NCBI RefSeq assembly: GCF_001650495.1
Contig: NZ_LWCS01000017.1
Coordinates: 38,255 to 102,254, forward strand
Direction: 5' to 3'
Origin: Mycolicibacterium iranicum
GTDB lineage: Bacteria; Actinomycetota; Actinomycetes; Mycobacteriales; Mycobacteriaceae
Length of the DNA stretch: 64,000 bases
The notes below the pieces were generated by a model. That model was not told the DNA's origin. It saw nothing but the letters and a program-made list of their open reading frames with translations, and did no database searches. The position numbers were made by a program, and so were the translations under genes. This document shows positions 9,096 through 19,497 of the stretch, in pieces (within the stretch, counting starts at the first letter, position 1; the number at the start of each line of letters is the position of its first letter).

Positions 9096-12000
9096 CTAAT
9101 CGTGGAGCACCTTGATCAACCCCGAGACGAACTCGATCAGCTCGAGATCACGGATCCGCGGCGCGCCGACACCGCTGCCTGCGCGCGGGATCGGCACCTG
9201 CACGGTCGACGTCGTCGCCCGGTAGTTGGCGCCGGCGTAGAGCCGCTTGAGCCGCAGCTGCGCAGAATCAGGCAGCGTCAGCGGCGAGATCCGCAGCGTG
9301 GACGCCGCCGACGTCACCGCCCCGATCTCGGCGAGACCGTGGCCGCGCGCGAGCAGCCGCAACCGGGCGACAGCCACCAACAGCTCCGCCGGCTCGGGCA
9401 GCGGACCGTAGCGGTCGACGAGCTCCTCGATCACCGCGTCGACCGCGGCGTCGTCGGGCGCGGCGGCGAGCCTGCGGTAGGCCTCCAACCGCAGCCGATC
9501 GCTGCCGATGTAATCCGGCGGCAGGTGCGCATCGACGGGAAGGTCGATCCGCACATCCTTCGGTTCCTCGGGCGTGGCAACGGTTTTCCCGTCTGCGGCG
9601 GCTCGATATGCTTCTACGGCCTCGCCAACCAGTCGCACGTAGAGGTCGAAGCCGACACCGGCGACGTGGCCGGACTGCTCGGCCCCCAACACATTTCCGG
9701 CGCCGCGGATCTCGAGGTCCTTCATCGCGACGGCCATGCCCGCGCCGAGTTCGTTGTTCTGCGCGATGGTCGCCAGCCGGTCGTAGGCCGTCTCGGTCAG
9801 CGGCACCTCCGGCGGATAGAGGAAGTACGCATAGCCACGCTCACGGGAACGGCCGACGCGACCCCGCAGCTGATGCAGCTGGGACAGCCCGAACGTGTCG
9901 GCACGCTCCACGATCAGCGTATTGGCGTTCGAAATGTCCAGTCCCGTCTCGACGATCGTCGTGCAGACCAGGATGTCGAACTCCCGATTCCAGAACCCCT
10001 CGACCGTCTTCTCCAGCTGTTCCTCGGGCATCTGCCCATGCGCGACGACGACCCGCGCCTCCGGCACCAGCTGCCTGACCTTGGCTGCGGCCTGGTCGAT
10101 CGAGCGCACCCGGTTGTGGATGTAGAACGCCTGCCCGTCGCGCAGCATCTCGCGCCGCAACGCGGCCGCGACCTGTTTGTCATCGTGCGGGCCGACGTAC
10201 GTGAGCACCGGATACCGCTCCTCCGGTGGGGTGAGAATCGTCGACATCTCGCGGATCCCGGCCAGGCTCATCTCCAGCGTGCGCGGAATCGGGGTGGCAC
10301 TCATCGTCAACACATCGACGTGGGTGCGCATCGACTTGATGTGCTCCTTGTGTTCGACGCCGAACCGCTGCTCCTCGTCCACGACGACAAGACCGAGGTC
10401 TTTCCACATCACCCCGGTCTGCAGGAGCCGGTGGGTGCCGATGACGATGTCGACGGATCCGTCCTTCATCCCCTCCATCGTGGCGCGCGACTCGGCGGGG
10501 TCGGTGAAGCGCGACAATCCTTTCACCGTGACGGGGAAACCGGTCATGCGGTTGGTGAACGTCTGCAGGTGCTGGTCGGCCAGCAGCGTCGTGGGCACCA
10601 GCACCGCGACCTGCTTACCGTCCTGCACGGCCTTGAACGCGGCACGGACGGCGATCTCGGTCTTTCCGTAGCCGACGTCGCCGCAGATGACCCGGTCCAT
10701 CGGCACGGGTTTCTCCATGTCGGCCTTGACCTCGGTGATCGCGGTCAGCTGGTCGACGGTCTCGGTGAACCCGAACGCGTCCTCCATCTCCGTCTGCCAC
10801 GGGGTGTCGGGACCGAACGCGTGACCAGGTGAGGCCTGCCGTTTGGCGTAGAGCGTGACAAGCTCGGCGGCGATCTCCCGAACCGCCCGTCGCGCTTTGG
10901 TTTTCGTGTTCGCCCAGTCACTGCCGCCGAGCCTGCTCAGCGTCGGCGACTCGCCGCCGACATACCGCGACAGCTGGTCCAGCGAATCCATCGGCACATA
11001 AAGCCGGTCCGAACCACCGCCGCGCTTGGCCGACGCGTATTCCAACACCAGATACTCGCGCCGGGCGCCGCCCACCACCCGTTCGGTCATCTCCACGAAG
11101 CGGCCGATGCCGTGCTGATCGTGGACGACCATGTCGCCCGCGGTCAGCGCGAGCGGGTCGACGACGTTGCGACGTTTGGCCGCGAGCTTCTTACCCTCAG
11201 TGGCAGCCGCGCGGTTGCCTGTCAGGTCGGTCTCGGTGATCACCACCAGGTTCGCGCCCGGAATGACCACGCCGTCGTGCAGCGGCCCCTTCAGAACGCC
11301 GACCACGCCCTCCTTTGGCGGTACACCAGGCTCGAGAATGACTGCGGGCGTGTCCGCTTCGGAAAGTTGTTCGACGATGCGCATCGCGGTGCCGGTACCC
11401 GGGGTGACGACGGCGCCGATGCCGCCGGTGCTGACGTGGGCGCGCAGCATCGCGAAGATCTCGTCCGGACCTTTTGCGTTGGGCTGCGCCAAACGCGCCG
11501 ACGGGGCCGGCCGGATGTCGAGGGCGGTGGACTCACCCGACCCGCTGTCGAGCTGGCTCAGCGTCCACCACGCGTGACCACCCGCCCGGGCCGCGTCACG
11601 GGCGTCGCCGTAGCTCACGTACCCCGAAGCACCGAGGGCCTCGATGTCGATGGGTACGTCGCCACCCACCGCGGCGGTCGACCACGACGCCTCCAGGAAC
11701 TCACGGCCGGTCTTGATCAGGTCGGCGGCGCGGGTACGGACCTTCTCGGGATCGCACACCAGCAACGGAGTGCCCTCTGGCAGATGGTCGGGCAACGTCG
11801 CAAAGTCGCTGGGGCGCAACAGCGGAAGCAACGCTTCCATCCCCTCGACGGGGATGCCCTCAGACAGCCGGGCCAGCATGTCGGGCACGCTGCCCGGCAC
11901 GCTGTTCTCCAGCACCGGATGCTCGGCCGACAACGCCGCGGCGCGGTCCCGGACGTCGTCAGTGAGCAGGAGTTCCCGGCAGGGCACGGCAATCAGGGTG

Positions 12001-12704
12001 TCGATGTCGATCTCGGGGATGGACCTCTGATCGGCGACGGAGAACATCCTCATCTCCGAGACCTCGTCGCCCCAGAACTCGACGCGCACCGGGTGCTCGG
12101 CCGTCGGCGGGAAGACGTCGAGAATGCCTCCGCGGACGGCGAATTCGCCGCGCTTGCCCACCATGTCGACGCGGCTGTACGCGAGTTCGACCAGACATGC
12201 AACAGTGTCGTCGAAGTCTGCCTCGGCGCCGACGGTGAGCGTCACCGGCTCGACCTGTGCCAGGTCGGGCGCCATCGGTTGAAGAAGCGAGCGCGCCGTG
12301 GTGACGACGATCTTCAAGGGTGCGCCGAGCCGGGCGTCGTCCGGATGGGCCAGGCGGCGGAGCACCATCATCCGCGCGCCGACCGTGTCGACTCCGGGGG
12401 AGAGCCGCTCGTGCGGCAGCGTTTCCCACGACGGGAACAGCGCGACCGCATCCCCGAAGACGCCCTGCAACTCTGCGGTCAGGTCGTCGGCTTCCCGACC
12501 GGTCGCTGTGACGACGAGAAGCGTGCCGGACTGGGCGAGCGCGGACGCCACGAACAGGCGTGCGCTGGCCGGCCCGACGAGGCTGAGATCGGCGGGCCGG
12601 TCGGCGGCGCGGCGCGCGAGCTCCTGCAGGGAAGGATCGCGCAGCGCGAGGTCGACGAGGCCCGCGATCGGGGTTTGGACATGGCTGAGCCCCGAGACGG
12701 TCAT
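9096..12704 (-). CDS. mfd: Transcription-repair coupling factor
   Basis: Mfd displaces RNA polymerase stalled at lesions and recruits UvrA for nucleotide excision repair. The predicted 1202-residue protein (M. tuberculosis 1234) shows the N-terminal UvrB-homology module ([13 protein letters not shown]), the RNA-polymerase-interaction domain ([15 protein letters not shown], CarD/RID-like) and the SF2 translocase with Walker [16 protein letters not shown], motif [13 protein letters not shown], motif [18 protein letters not shown] and motif [19 protein letters not shown], then the UvrA-binding D7 domain. The open frame extends to 13019, but the ATG at 12704 ([12 protein letters not shown]) matches the family start, and the region upstream carries the start of a divergent gene. 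Confidence 0.98.
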   Translation of the reverse strand: MTVSGLSHVQTPIAGLVDLALRDPSLQELARRAADRPADLSLVGPASARLFVASALAQSGTLLVVTATGREADDLTAELQGVFGDAVALFPSWETLPHERLSPGVDTVGARMMVLRRLAHPDDARLGAPLKIVVTTARSLLQPMAPDLAQVEPVTLTVGAEADFDDTVACLVELAYSRVDMVGKRGEFAVRGGILDVFPPTAEHPVRVEFWGDEVSEMRMFSVADQRSIPEIDIDTLIAVPCRELLLTDDVRDRAAALSAEHPVLENSVPGSVPDMLARLSEGIPVEGMEALLPLLRPSDFATLPDHLPEGTPLLVCDPEKVRTRAADLIKTGREFLEASWSTAAVGGDVPIDIEALGASGYVSYGDARDAARAGGHAWWTLSQLDSGSGESTALDIRPAPSARLAQPNAKGPDEIFAMLRAHVSTGGIGAVVTPGTGTAMRIVEQLSEADTPAVILEPGVPPKEGVVGVLKGPLHDGVVIPGANLVVITETDLTGNRAAATEGKKLAAKRRNVVDPLALTAGDMVVHDQHGIGRFVEMTERVVGGARREYLVLEYASAKRGGGSDRLYVPMDSLDQLSRYVGGESPTLSRLGGSDWANTKTKARRAVREIAAELVTLYAKRQASPGHAFGPDTPWQTEMEDAFGFTETVDQLTAITEVKADMEKPVPMDRVICGDVGYGKTEIAVRAAFKAVQDGKQVAVLVPTTLLADQHLQTFTNRMTGFPVTVKGLSRFTDPAESRATMEGMKDGSVDIVIGTHRLLQTGVMWKDLGLVVVDEEQRFGVEHKEHIKSMRTHVDVLTMSATPIPRTLEMSLAGIREMSTILTPPEERYPVLTYVGPHDDKQVAAALRREMLRDGQAFYIHNRVRSIDQAAAKVRQLVPEARVVVAHGQMPEEQLEKTVEGFWNREFDILVCTTIVETGLDISNANTLIVERADTFGLSQLHQLRGRVGRSRERGYAYFLYPPEVPLTETAYDRLATIAQNNELGAGMAVAMKDLEIRGAGNVLGAEQSGHVAGVGFDLYVRLVGEAVEAYRAAADGKTVATPEEPKDVRIDLPVDAHLPPDYIGSDRLRLEAYRRLAAAPDDAAVDAVIEELVDRYGPLPEPAELLVAVARLRLLARGHGLAEIGAVTSAASTLRISPLTLPDSAQLRLKRLYAGANYRATTSTVQVPIPRAGSGVGAPRIRDLELIEFVSGLIKVLHD

Positions 12705-12843
12705 GATGCCTCCATCGTAGGCACTCCCCCCGACACCGCAGAGCGGGCACCAGGGGCCGCCCACGCGGGGCGGAATTGGTGCGCAGACCCCCCGGCTCCC
12801 GGTGTTAGCGTCGGTGCGGGTTTGCGGGGGAACGGGAGAGGCG

Positions 12844-14091
12844 ATGGTGGCGACGCTTTCGATCGTGGAAGGCACCCAACCATCTCGTTTGCTGGACTCC
12901 GCAGCCAAGCAGCACGAGAAGGCCGCGGCGCTCGCGACGCAGACCGCGGAGTTGCTGAGCAGACTCGAGGCGCTGCGCGCAGCCTGGCGCGGCGGAGCCG
13001 CCGACGCCGCCATCGCCAAGGCCGAGGTCGAACTGTCACGTCACCGTGCGGTGCACGCCAAACTGACGAACTACGCCACCGCGTTGCGGTACGGCGGCGT
13101 CAACCTGGATCCGCTCCGCAGCCAGATCCTGGCGATGGCCTCTCAGGCCCGCGTCCTGGGTGGAGTGGTCGCCGACGACGGCACCGTGACCGGACACGAC
13201 ACCATGGGCAACATGTCGCCCGTGCTGGCCGCGGCCTACACGGCAACACTGAAGACCATGCTGACGTGGTTCACGCGCATCGACGAAACCGTCGCCGAGG
13301 CGCTCCGCACCGGCGGATCGGTCCCACAGACACCGCCGCCGACCCTGAAGTGGGACGAAGGCGACCTCTATGACGGCGACCCCAGGGGCTCCGACGTCAA
13401 CCAGGACGGCATCGGCGACTGCTACCTCGTCGCCACGATGAGCGCGATCGCGAACGCCGACCCGCAGTGGATCAAGGACCGCATCGGCTACGACCCGCAG
13501 ACCGGGATGTTCGACGTGACGTTGTGGGACGGTCACGAGTGGCGCCACATCTCCGTCACGCAGGCCGACATCGACGCCAACATCGCCCAGCACGGCGCCA
13601 GCGGTGTCGACACACCCACGCCGGGGGTGACGAATCCGAACGCCCCGTTGTGGCCCGCGGTGCTCGAGTCGGCCTACGCCAAGATGAAGGCCCCCGGCAA
13701 GGGCCTGGACGCCATCGAAAACAGCGTGACGCCGCCCGCTTTGGAGGCACTCACCGGGAACAACGGCGACTGGATCTTTCCAGCCACCGAGTGGATGACG
13801 CCGAGCCAGAACATCGACAGCCGCATCGCTGACGCATTGGCGGGCAACCAACCGGTGATGCTGTCCACCAGCGTGCTCGGCGGGCCGCTGGAAGGCAATC
13901 ACGTCTACTCGATCGAAGGCATCAGCGGCACCGGCAGCGACGCCACCGTGACCCTGCGCAATCCATGGGGCCCGGACAGCGGCCCGCCGGTCATCGAGGC
14001 TCGCCTCGGCGACCTGATCGGGACCAATCCGCTCGGCGGACTCGGCCTCGGCCCGACCGGCATGATCAACATCGGGCGGATGGGGAGCTGA
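12844..14091 (+). CDS. WXG100-like N-terminus fused to calpain-like (C2) cysteine protease
   Basis: 415-residue protein. Residues about 14-80 form a helical hairpin with a W48-R49-G50 turn, typical of WXG100/ESX substrates; residues 100-158 are further helical; residues 165-415 are a calpain-like cysteine peptidase. The active-site set is complete: oxyanion Gln187 and Cys193 in [16 protein letters not shown], His353 in [10 protein letters not shown] and Asn373 in LRNPWG. There is no Sec signal, which fits type VII secretion. The ATG at 12844 follows a GGGAGAGG ribosome-binding sequence; an upstream ATG at 12802 is less likely. The gene diverges from mfd and is followed two bases later by a small membrane protein. 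M. tuberculosis has no gene here. Protease fold is well supported; secretion and role are inferred. Confidence 0.82.
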   Translation: MVATLSIVEGTQPSRLLDSAAKQHEKAAALATQTAELLSRLEALRAAWRGGAADAAIAKAEVELSRHRAVHAKLTNYATALRYGGVNLDPLRSQILAMASQARVLGGVVADDGTVTGHDTMGNMSPVLAAAYTATLKTMLTWFTRIDETVAEALRTGGSVPQTPPPTLKWDEGDLYDGDPRGSDVNQDGIGDCYLVATMSAIANADPQWIKDRIGYDPQTGMFDVTLWDGHEWRHISVTQADIDANIAQHGASGVDTPTPGVTNPNAPLWPAVLESAYAKMKAPGKGLDAIENSVTPPALEALTGNNGDWIFPATEWMTPSQNIDSRIADALAGNQPVMLSTSVLGGPLEGNHVYSIEGISGTGSDATVTLRNPWGPDSGPPVIEARLGDLIGTNPLGGLGLGPTGMINIGRMGS

Positions 14092-14093
14092 TC

Positions 14094-14612
14094 GTGAGGC
14101 GCGTCCTGATCATCGCCGTGACGATCGCCCTCGTCGCCGGGCTGGGCTATACCGCCTACACGAGGCTGTACCTGCCATCGACACGTCCCATCCTCAACGG
14201 TGCCCCACTCGTGCTGCCCGGCAAGCTGGAGAAACTGTCCGCCGACCCACTCGGCAGCCAACCCGAACCCGATCAGCAGCGCTTCGCCGCCGTGTTGCAC
14301 GACGCGGCGGCCAGCATCGAGCCCGGCTTTCGCGTCGACGCCGAGGAGCTCTACGTCCGAACCGCCGGCGGCTACGACTCGGTGGCACTGCGCAAGATGG
14401 CGAGCAGCTACCTGGACCAGTTCGGCTTCGTCCAATCCGTCAGCGCCGAGGCGGACGTCGGCGGTCACGCCGTCGACTATCTGGTGTGGCGCCCGGACTG
14501 GCTGCACAGCGTTGTGGATGACCGCATCGTCCTTGCGGTCATGTTCGGCGATCAGCTGTCTACGGGCACTCCGGCAATGGTTTTCGGCTACTTCGTGCTC
14601 CGGCCGCGCTAG
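14094..14612 (+). CDS. Small membrane-anchored protein coupled to the calpain-like protease
   Basis: 172 residues starting at GTG 14094, two bases after the protease stop, so very likely in the same operon. Residues 3-25 form a single membrane segment (VLIIAVTIALVAGLGYTAYT) with a short cytoplasmic N-terminus, leaving a roughly 145-residue extracytoplasmic domain that contains DQQRFAAVLHDAAASIEPGF and an aromatic C-terminal strand region. I do not recognise a family. The arrangement, effector followed by a small anchored protein, suggests a cognate inhibitor or immunity protein, or a secretion partner, but nothing in the sequence proves it. It converges on the TetR gene with only four bases between the stops. 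Confidence 0.72.
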   Translation: MRRVLIIAVTIALVAGLGYTAYTRLYLPSTRPILNGAPLVLPGKLEKLSADPLGSQPEPDQQRFAAVLHDAAASIEPGFRVDAEELYVRTAGGYDSVALRKMASSYLDQFGFVQSVSAEADVGGHAVDYLVWRPDWLHSVVDDRIVLAVMFGDQLSTGTPAMVFGYFVLRPR

Positions 14613-14616
14613 CCGC

Positions 14617-15261
14617 CTATTCCTCGTGCAGCACGGGGTCTGACTCGAGGTGCGTCAACCCGTTCCAGCACAGGTTCACCAGGTGCGCGGCGACGACCTC
14701 TTTCTTGGGCTCCCGCACATCGAGCCACCACTGCGCCGCCATCGACACAGACCCGACGAGCGCCTGTGCGTAGAGCGGCGCGAGGTCGGGGTCGAGACCG
14801 CGGCGGGAGAAGTCGCCCGCGAGGATCGAGGCGACCTGGCTGACGGCGTCGTTGAGCAGCGTGGAGTAGGTGCCCTGAGTGATGCTCGCCGGCGAATCCC
14901 TGATCAGGATCCGGAAACCGTCGGTGCGCTCCTCGACATAGGTCAGCAGCGCCAGCGCCACTCGCTCCACCCGCACCCGCGACCTGTTGTCGGCCAGCGA
15001 GGATGTGATGCCGTCGAGCAGTGCCGACATCTCGCGGTCGACGACGACGGCATAGAGACCTTCCTTGCCGCCGAAATGTTCGTACACAACAGGTTTGGAC
15101 ACGTTCGCCCGTAGCGCGATCTCCTCGATGGACGTGCCGTCGAACCCCCGCTCGGCGAACAGCGACTTGGCGATCTCGATCAACTGCTGGCGGCGTTCGC
15201 TGCCGGTCATCCTTGCCCGCGGCGCGCGGGGATGACTGTCCGGCTTGTCGGGGCCTGCCAC
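14617..15261 (-). CDS. TetR-family transcriptional regulator
   Basis: 214-residue one-component repressor. The N-terminal helix-turn-helix is clear: RRQQLIEIAKSLFAERGFDG, then IEEIALRANVSKPVVYEHFG, the canonical TetR DNA-recognition segment. Residues beyond about 75 form the variable ligand/dimer domain. The first 20 residues are basic and disordered. M. tuberculosis Rv1019, between glmU and mfd, is the positional equivalent. The start is a GTG at 15261; an internal ATG at the MTGSERR position is possible and would shorten the protein by 17 residues. Ligand and targets cannot be read from the sequence. Confidence 0.93.
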   Translation of the reverse strand: MAGPDKPDSHPRAPRARMTGSERRQQLIEIAKSLFAERGFDGTSIEEIALRANVSKPVVYEHFGGKEGLYAVVVDREMSALLDGITSSLADNRSRVRVERVALALLTYVEERTDGFRILIRDSPASITQGTYSTLLNDAVSQVASILAGDFSRRGLDPDLAPLYAQALVGSVSMAAQWWLDVREPKKEVVAAHLVNLCWNGLTHLESDPVLHEE

Positions 15262-15311
15262 GCGTTTCAGCGTAGACCGTGGCCAGGCGAGAACCGCGTC
15301 GCGTCAGGCGT

Positions 15312-15486
15312 GTGATCACCCTGGACCGCGTGATCAACGTCCTCGGTGGCGACGCAGACCGGGGTTGCGGACCGCCGGACAAAGCTGCGCAGTGTGGTGC
15401 TGCCCGAGGTGGTCGACGGACGCACCGTTGCAGGCGACGTCCTGCCGGCCGTCGCCGCGGCCTCGGCGGACGAGGCACTTCGCTGA
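15312..15486 (+). pseudogene. Relic of a PucR/CdaR-type regulator N-terminus (frameshifted)
   Basis: In one frame from GTG 15312 the translation reads VITLDRVINVLGGDA, and in another frame it continues RTKLRSVVLPEVV and GDVLPAVAAASADEALR before a stop at 15484. Together these match the opening of PucR-like transcriptional regulators (LDRxINVLG ... LRSVVL ... GDVLLAVGxxSxDEA). At least one frameshift and loss of the whole C-terminal helix-turn-helix part leave a dead fragment. The remaining bases up to the tRNA (15487-15679) hold no gene I can support. A relic beside a tRNA gene is a common outcome of insertion and deletion. Confidence 0.6.
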
Positions 15487-15679
15487 GCGCAGGGCGGCGC
15501 GCTGATGGGCGCGATGCCGGGACTGCGGTGCAGCTATCCACTCCGGGGAGGTGGTGTGCAGTCGATGACATCACTGATCGGGACACCGTACGGCGCACAT
15601 GCCGTCGCCGCTTCGGGTTCTCCGTAGCGAGAACCGATCGCTCGGTGGGCTAGAGTCGCACGCGTAACTGGTGACCCGG

Positions 15680-15751
15680 TCCGTCGTGGTGTAATCGGCA
15701 GCACCTCTGATTTTGGTTCAGATAGTTCAGGTTCGAGTCCTGGCGACGGAG
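15680..15751 (+). tRNA. glnU: tRNA-Gln (anticodon TTG)
   Basis: Cloverleaf fits: acceptor stem TCCGTCG pairs with CGACGGA, the anticodon stem TCTGA/TCAGA encloses the loop TTTTGGT with anticodon TTG at 15713-15715, and the T arm AGGTTCGAGTCCT is present. The discriminator base is G and CCA is not encoded. A tRNA-Gln precedes glmU in M. tuberculosis as well. Confidence 0.97.
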
Positions 15752-15892
15752 CTCTACGAGCGGGGCTTGCCGAGTGAGTCGACAACAAAATCGGCCGGCG
15801 TGCGCAAAAAGACATCTAGAAACGGTGTGTCGACGCACAAACACGCGCGCTCGCGGTGCGAAGGGCGCTCGCGACGGCGAGGAAGGACATCT

Positions 15893-17347
15893 ATGCGTGA
15901 CACCGCGGTCCTGATTTTGGCAGCGGGCGCAGGCACCCGGATGAAATCCGACACCCCGAAGATGCTGCACACGCTGGGCGGTCGCAGCATGCTCGGCCAC
16001 AGCCTGCACGCCGTGGCACAGATCGCGCCCAAGCACCTCGTCGTGGTGGTCGGCAAAGATCGCGAACGCGTGGGCCCCGCGGCTCAGCAGATTGGCCGGC
16101 AGCTCGGCACGACGGTCGACATCGCCGTGCAGGAAGAGCAGCGCGGCACCGGACACGCAGTCGCGTGCGGGCTCACGTCGCTACCCGAGGATTTCGACGG
16201 TGTCGTCGTCGTCACCGCCGGCGATGTCCCGCTGCTGAACTCCGAAACGTTGGCGGCCCTGGTCGCCGCCCACTACGCCGAGTCCGCGGCGGCTACGTTG
16301 CTGACGACCACACTGACCGACCCGAGCGGCTACGGGCGAATCCTGCGCAACGTGGACGGCGAGGTGCACGCCATCATCGAACAGGCCGACGCCACCGAGT
16401 CCCAGAAGGAGATCACCGAGGTCAACGCCGCGGTGTATGCGTTCGACATCGGCGCGCTGCGCACGGCTCTGGGCAAGCTCCGCTCCGACAACGCCCAGCA
16501 GGAGCTGTACCTGACCGATGCGATCGCCCTCGTGCGCAGCGACGGCGGGCACGTGCGGGCCAAGCGCGTCGACGATTCCGCCCTGGTCGCAGGCGTCAAC
16601 GACCGCGTTCAGCTGGCCGAGCTGGCAGGCGTGCTGAACCGCCGCATCGTGGAGGCGCACCAACGCAACGGGGTGACGGTGATCGACCCGGCGACGACCT
16701 GGATCGACGTCGACGTGACCATCGGCCGTGACACCGTCGTGCGGCCCGGTACCCAACTGCACGGCGCGACCAGCGTTGGGGACCGCTGCGAGATCGGACC
16801 GGACACCACGCTGACCGACGTCACCGTCGGAGACGGCGCCCAGGTGATCCGCACCCATGGCAGCTCGTCGACGATCGGCGCGGACGCCGTCGTCGGCCCC
16901 TTCACCTACCTGCGTCCAGGTACCGAACTCGGCGCGTCCGCCAAGCTCGGCGCGTTCGTCGAGACCAAGAACGCCACCATCGGGACCGGCACCAAAGTCC
17001 CGCACCTGAGCTACGTCGGCGACGCCGACATCGGCGAGCACAGCAACATCGGCGCCTCCAGCGTGTTCGTCAACTACGACGGAGAAACCAAGAGCCGCAC
17101 CACGATCGGCTCCCACGTGCGCACCGGATCCGACACCATGTTCGTCGCGCCCGTCACCGTCGGCGACGGCGCATATACCGGCGCGGGAACCGTCGTACGC
17201 GACGATGTCCCCCCGGGCGCGCTGGCCGTTTCGGCCGGTCCGCAGCGCAACATCGAGGGCTGGGTGGCGCGAAAGCGGCCCGGCAGCGCGGCCGCACGGG
17301 CAGCGGCGGCGGCCACGTCGGAAACCCCGCAAGCTACCAGCGAGTAG
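15893..17347 (+). CDS. glmU: Bifunctional GlcN-1-P acetyltransferase/GlcNAc-1-P uridyltransferase
   Basis: Makes UDP-GlcNAc for peptidoglycan and the arabinogalactan linker. The N-terminal uridyltransferase has [18 protein letters not shown] (nucleotide-binding G-loop) and TAGDVPLL; the C-terminal left-handed beta-helix has hexapeptide repeats and the acetyltransferase region [20 protein letters not shown] with [12 protein letters not shown]. Length is 484 residues (M. tuberculosis 495). The ATG at 15893 follows GAGGAAGGA; an in-frame opening that runs back into the tRNA is not translated. The roughly 140-base leader holds a GC-rich repeated element at 15841-15862. Start of a glmU-prs-arsC-lpqT gene run. 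Confidence 0.98.
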   Translation: MRDTAVLILAAGAGTRMKSDTPKMLHTLGGRSMLGHSLHAVAQIAPKHLVVVVGKDRERVGPAAQQIGRQLGTTVDIAVQEEQRGTGHAVACGLTSLPEDFDGVVVVTAGDVPLLNSETLAALVAAHYAESAAATLLTTTLTDPSGYGRILRNVDGEVHAIIEQADATESQKEITEVNAAVYAFDIGALRTALGKLRSDNAQQELYLTDAIALVRSDGGHVRAKRVDDSALVAGVNDRVQLAELAGVLNRRIVEAHQRNGVTVIDPATTWIDVDVTIGRDTVVRPGTQLHGATSVGDRCEIGPDTTLTDVTVGDGAQVIRTHGSSSTIGADAVVGPFTYLRPGTELGASAKLGAFVETKNATIGTGTKVPHLSYVGDADIGEHSNIGASSVFVNYDGETKSRTTIGSHVRTGSDTMFVAPVTVGDGAYTGAGTVVRDDVPPGALAVSAGPQRNIEGWVARKRPGSAAARAAAAATSETPQATSE

Positions 17348-17460
17348 CGATCGGTCGCCCTTTGTTGGCATTCTGGTAACCCGCCAGCGTCTGCACGTCA
17401 GCGCTACGTACGATGACCCGAGAATCGATCACCATCGATCTGAGAAGCCGAGGGCAGACC

Positions 17461-18441
17461 GTGAGCCACGACTGGACCGACAACCGCAAGAACCTGATGC
17501 TCTTCTCGGGTCGGGCGCACCCTGAACTCGCCGAGCAGGTCGCCAAAGAACTCGACGTGGCGGTCACCGCACAAACCGCCAGGGACTTCGCCAACGGCGA
17601 GATCTTCGTCCGCTTCGACGAGTCCGTCCGTGGCAGCGACGCCTTCGTCCTGCAGAGCCATCCCGCGCCGCTCAACACATGGCTGATGGAACAGCTGCTG
17701 ATGATCGACGCACTCAAGCGCGGCAGCGCCAAGCGGATCACCGCGATCCTGCCCTTCTATCCTTACGCTCGGCAGGATAAGAAGCACCGCGGCCGTGAGC
17801 CGATCTCCGCACGACTCGTCGCCGACCTCTACAAAACCGCCGGCGCCGACCGCATTGTCACCGTCGACCTCCACACCGATCAGATCCAGGGCTTCTTCGA
17901 CGGGCCGGTGGATCACATGCGCGCCCAGAAGCTGCTGACCGGCTACATCGCCGACAACTACGCCGATCACGACATGGTCGTCGTCTCCCCCGACTCCGGT
18001 CGTGTGCGCGTCGCCGAGAAATGGGCCGACGCCCTCGGCGGTGTGCCACTGGCCTTCATCCACAAGACCCGCGATCCCCTGGTGCCCAATCAGGTCAAGT
18101 CGAACCGGGTGGTCGGTGACGTGCGCGGCCGTACGTGCATCCTCACCGACGACATGATCGACACCGGCGGCACGATCGCAGGGGCGGTGCGACTCCTCAA
18201 GGAGGACGGCGCCGCCGACGTCGTCATCGCCGCCACCCACGGCGTGCTCTCCGACCCCGCGCGCGAACGTCTCGCCGCCAGTGGTGCGCGCGAGGTCATC
18301 GTCACCAACACGCTGCCCATCGGGGAGGACAAGATGTTCCCGCAGCTGACCGTCCTCTCGATCGCGCCATTGCTGGCCAACACCATTCGCGCCGTCTTCG
18401 AGAACGGCTCCGTGACAGGACTTTTCGACGGGTCGGCCTAG
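17461..18441 (+). CDS. prs: Ribose-phosphate pyrophosphokinase (PRPP synthase)
   Basis: Transfers pyrophosphate from ATP to ribose 5-phosphate, giving PRPP for nucleotide, His, Trp and, in mycobacteria, decaprenyl-phosphoryl-arabinose synthesis. Motifs: FPYARQDKKHRGREPI-type ATP flexible loop (here YPYARQDKKHRGREPIS), VDLHTDQIQGFFDGPVD, and the PRPP-binding loop TDDMIDTGGTIAGAV. With the GTG start at 17461 (VSHDWTDNRKNLML) the protein is 326 residues, the same as M. tuberculosis PrsA; an upstream ATG at 17413 would add 16 unmatched residues. The stop overlaps the next start by one base. Confidence 0.98.
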   Translation: MSHDWTDNRKNLMLFSGRAHPELAEQVAKELDVAVTAQTARDFANGEIFVRFDESVRGSDAFVLQSHPAPLNTWLMEQLLMIDALKRGSAKRITAILPFYPYARQDKKHRGREPISARLVADLYKTAGADRIVTVDLHTDQIQGFFDGPVDHMRAQKLLTGYIADNYADHDMVVVSPDSGRVRVAEKWADALGGVPLAFIHKTRDPLVPNQVKSNRVVGDVRGRTCILTDDMIDTGGTIAGAVRLLKEDGAADVVIAATHGVLSDPARERLAASGAREVIVTNTLPIGEDKMFPQLTVLSIAPLLANTIRAVFENGSVTGLFDGSA

Positions 18442-18779
18442 TGGCGCGGATCCTGCACAACCCGAAATGCTCGACGTCCCGCAAGACCCTGGAATTGTTG
18501 CGCGACAACGGAGTCGAACCGGAGATCGTGCAGTACCTGAAGACGCCGCCGTCGCGCGCCGAGCTGACGAAGATGATCTCCGATGCAGGCATCGACGTAC
18601 GTGCCGCGGTGCGCAAGCGCGAATCGCTCTACGGCGAAATGGATCTCGCGTCGGCCTCCGACGACGAACTGCTGGATGCGATGGCCGAGCACCCGATCCT
18701 GATCGAGCGGCCGTTCGTCATCACCGACAAGGGAACCCGACTGGCCCGGCCCATCGACAAGGTCCGAGAGATTCTGTGA
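18441..18779 (+). CDS. ArsC/Spx-family arsenate reductase-like protein
   Basis: 112-residue thioredoxin-fold protein of the ArsC/Spx family. The redox cysteine appears in ARILHNPKCSTSRKTLELL (CSTS motif), followed by EPEIVQYLKTPPSRAELTKM and IERPFVITDKGTRLARP, which matches glutaredoxin-dependent arsenate reductases of the ArsC type. The GTG start overlaps the prs stop by one base, and its own stop overlaps the start of lpqT, so the three are coupled. M. tuberculosis lacks it between prsA and lpqT. With no other arsenic gene around, arsenate reduction is possible but a general thiol role is equally open. Confidence 0.88.
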   Translation: MARILHNPKCSTSRKTLELLRDNGVEPEIVQYLKTPPSRAELTKMISDAGIDVRAAVRKRESLYGEMDLASASDDELLDAMAEHPILIERPFVITDKGTRLARPIDKVREIL

Positions 18780-19429
18780 CCGTTCGCATGCGGCTGGCCG
18801 TGACCGCAGCGGCGGCTATGGTCATGACGGGGTGCGCGACCGAAACGCCTGACTACCAATCGGTCTGGTCGACGACCACCGCGCCGCCCACGACGGCGAC
18901 CGACGCGTCGGCGCCGCCGAAGTCGATCGCAGCGTTCCTGGAGGAGTCGGGTGTCGGCGGGCAACCCGTGGCCCCCGACAAACTCACCGACCTGACGGTA
19001 TCGATCCCCACCCCGGCCGGCTGGCAGCCCTACATGAACACCAACTTGGCTCCAGGCACCCGGACGATCGCCAAGGGCGACACCTATCCCATGGCCATGC
19101 TGATGGTGTTCGAGCTCGACGGCGAATTCGACGTCACGCAAGCACTGAGCCACGCGAACGCCGACGCCCAGATGTCGGAGAACTTCCGAGAACTCAACAC
19201 CTCAGCGGAGCCGTTCAACGGGTTTCCGTCGTCGATGATCGAGGGCAGCTACGACCTCAACGGCGCCAGGATGCACAGCTACAACCGCATCGTCATCGCC
19301 ACCGGCGCACCACCGAAATCGCAGCGCTACCTGGTCCAATTCACCGTCACCGGGTACGCGGACAAAGCTGCCGAGGAAGCGCCCGACATCGAGACCATCA
19401 TCAAGGGATTCACCGTCAAACTCCCGTGA
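18776..19429 (+). CDS. lpqT: LpqT-like lipoprotein (LpqN/LpqT family)
   Basis: 217-residue probable lipoprotein. A short basic start and hydrophobic stretch end at the lipobox MTGC, then a Thr/Ala/Pro-rich linker and a compact domain beginning LTVSIPTPAGWQPYM, the hallmark of the mycobacterial LpqN/LpqT family. Relatives sit on the cell surface and LpqN is reported to interact with envelope proteins; the molecular role of LpqT is not settled. It overlaps the arsC-like gene by four bases (GTGA). An ATG twelve bases downstream is an alternative start. Position after prs matches Rv1016c. Confidence 0.9.
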   Translation: MTVRMRLAVTAAAAMVMTGCATETPDYQSVWSTTTAPPTTATDASAPPKSIAAFLEESGVGGQPVAPDKLTDLTVSIPTPAGWQPYMNTNLAPGTRTIAKGDTYPMAMLMVFELDGEFDVTQALSHANADAQMSENFRELNTSAEPFNGFPSSMIEGSYDLNGARMHSYNRIVIATGAPPKSQRYLVQFTVTGYADKAAEEAPDIETIIKGFTVKLP

Positions 19430-19497
19430 CTGCCGTTCACCAGAGCTTTGCACTGGACCGGTGGACGGGTTCATGCATCCCGTTACTGTGTTGCCCT

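Noticed and set aside
11112..13373. 753-residue open frame antisense to mfd, running into the calpain gene
   Set aside because: No domain motifs; composition of a shadow frame; covers two well-supported genes.
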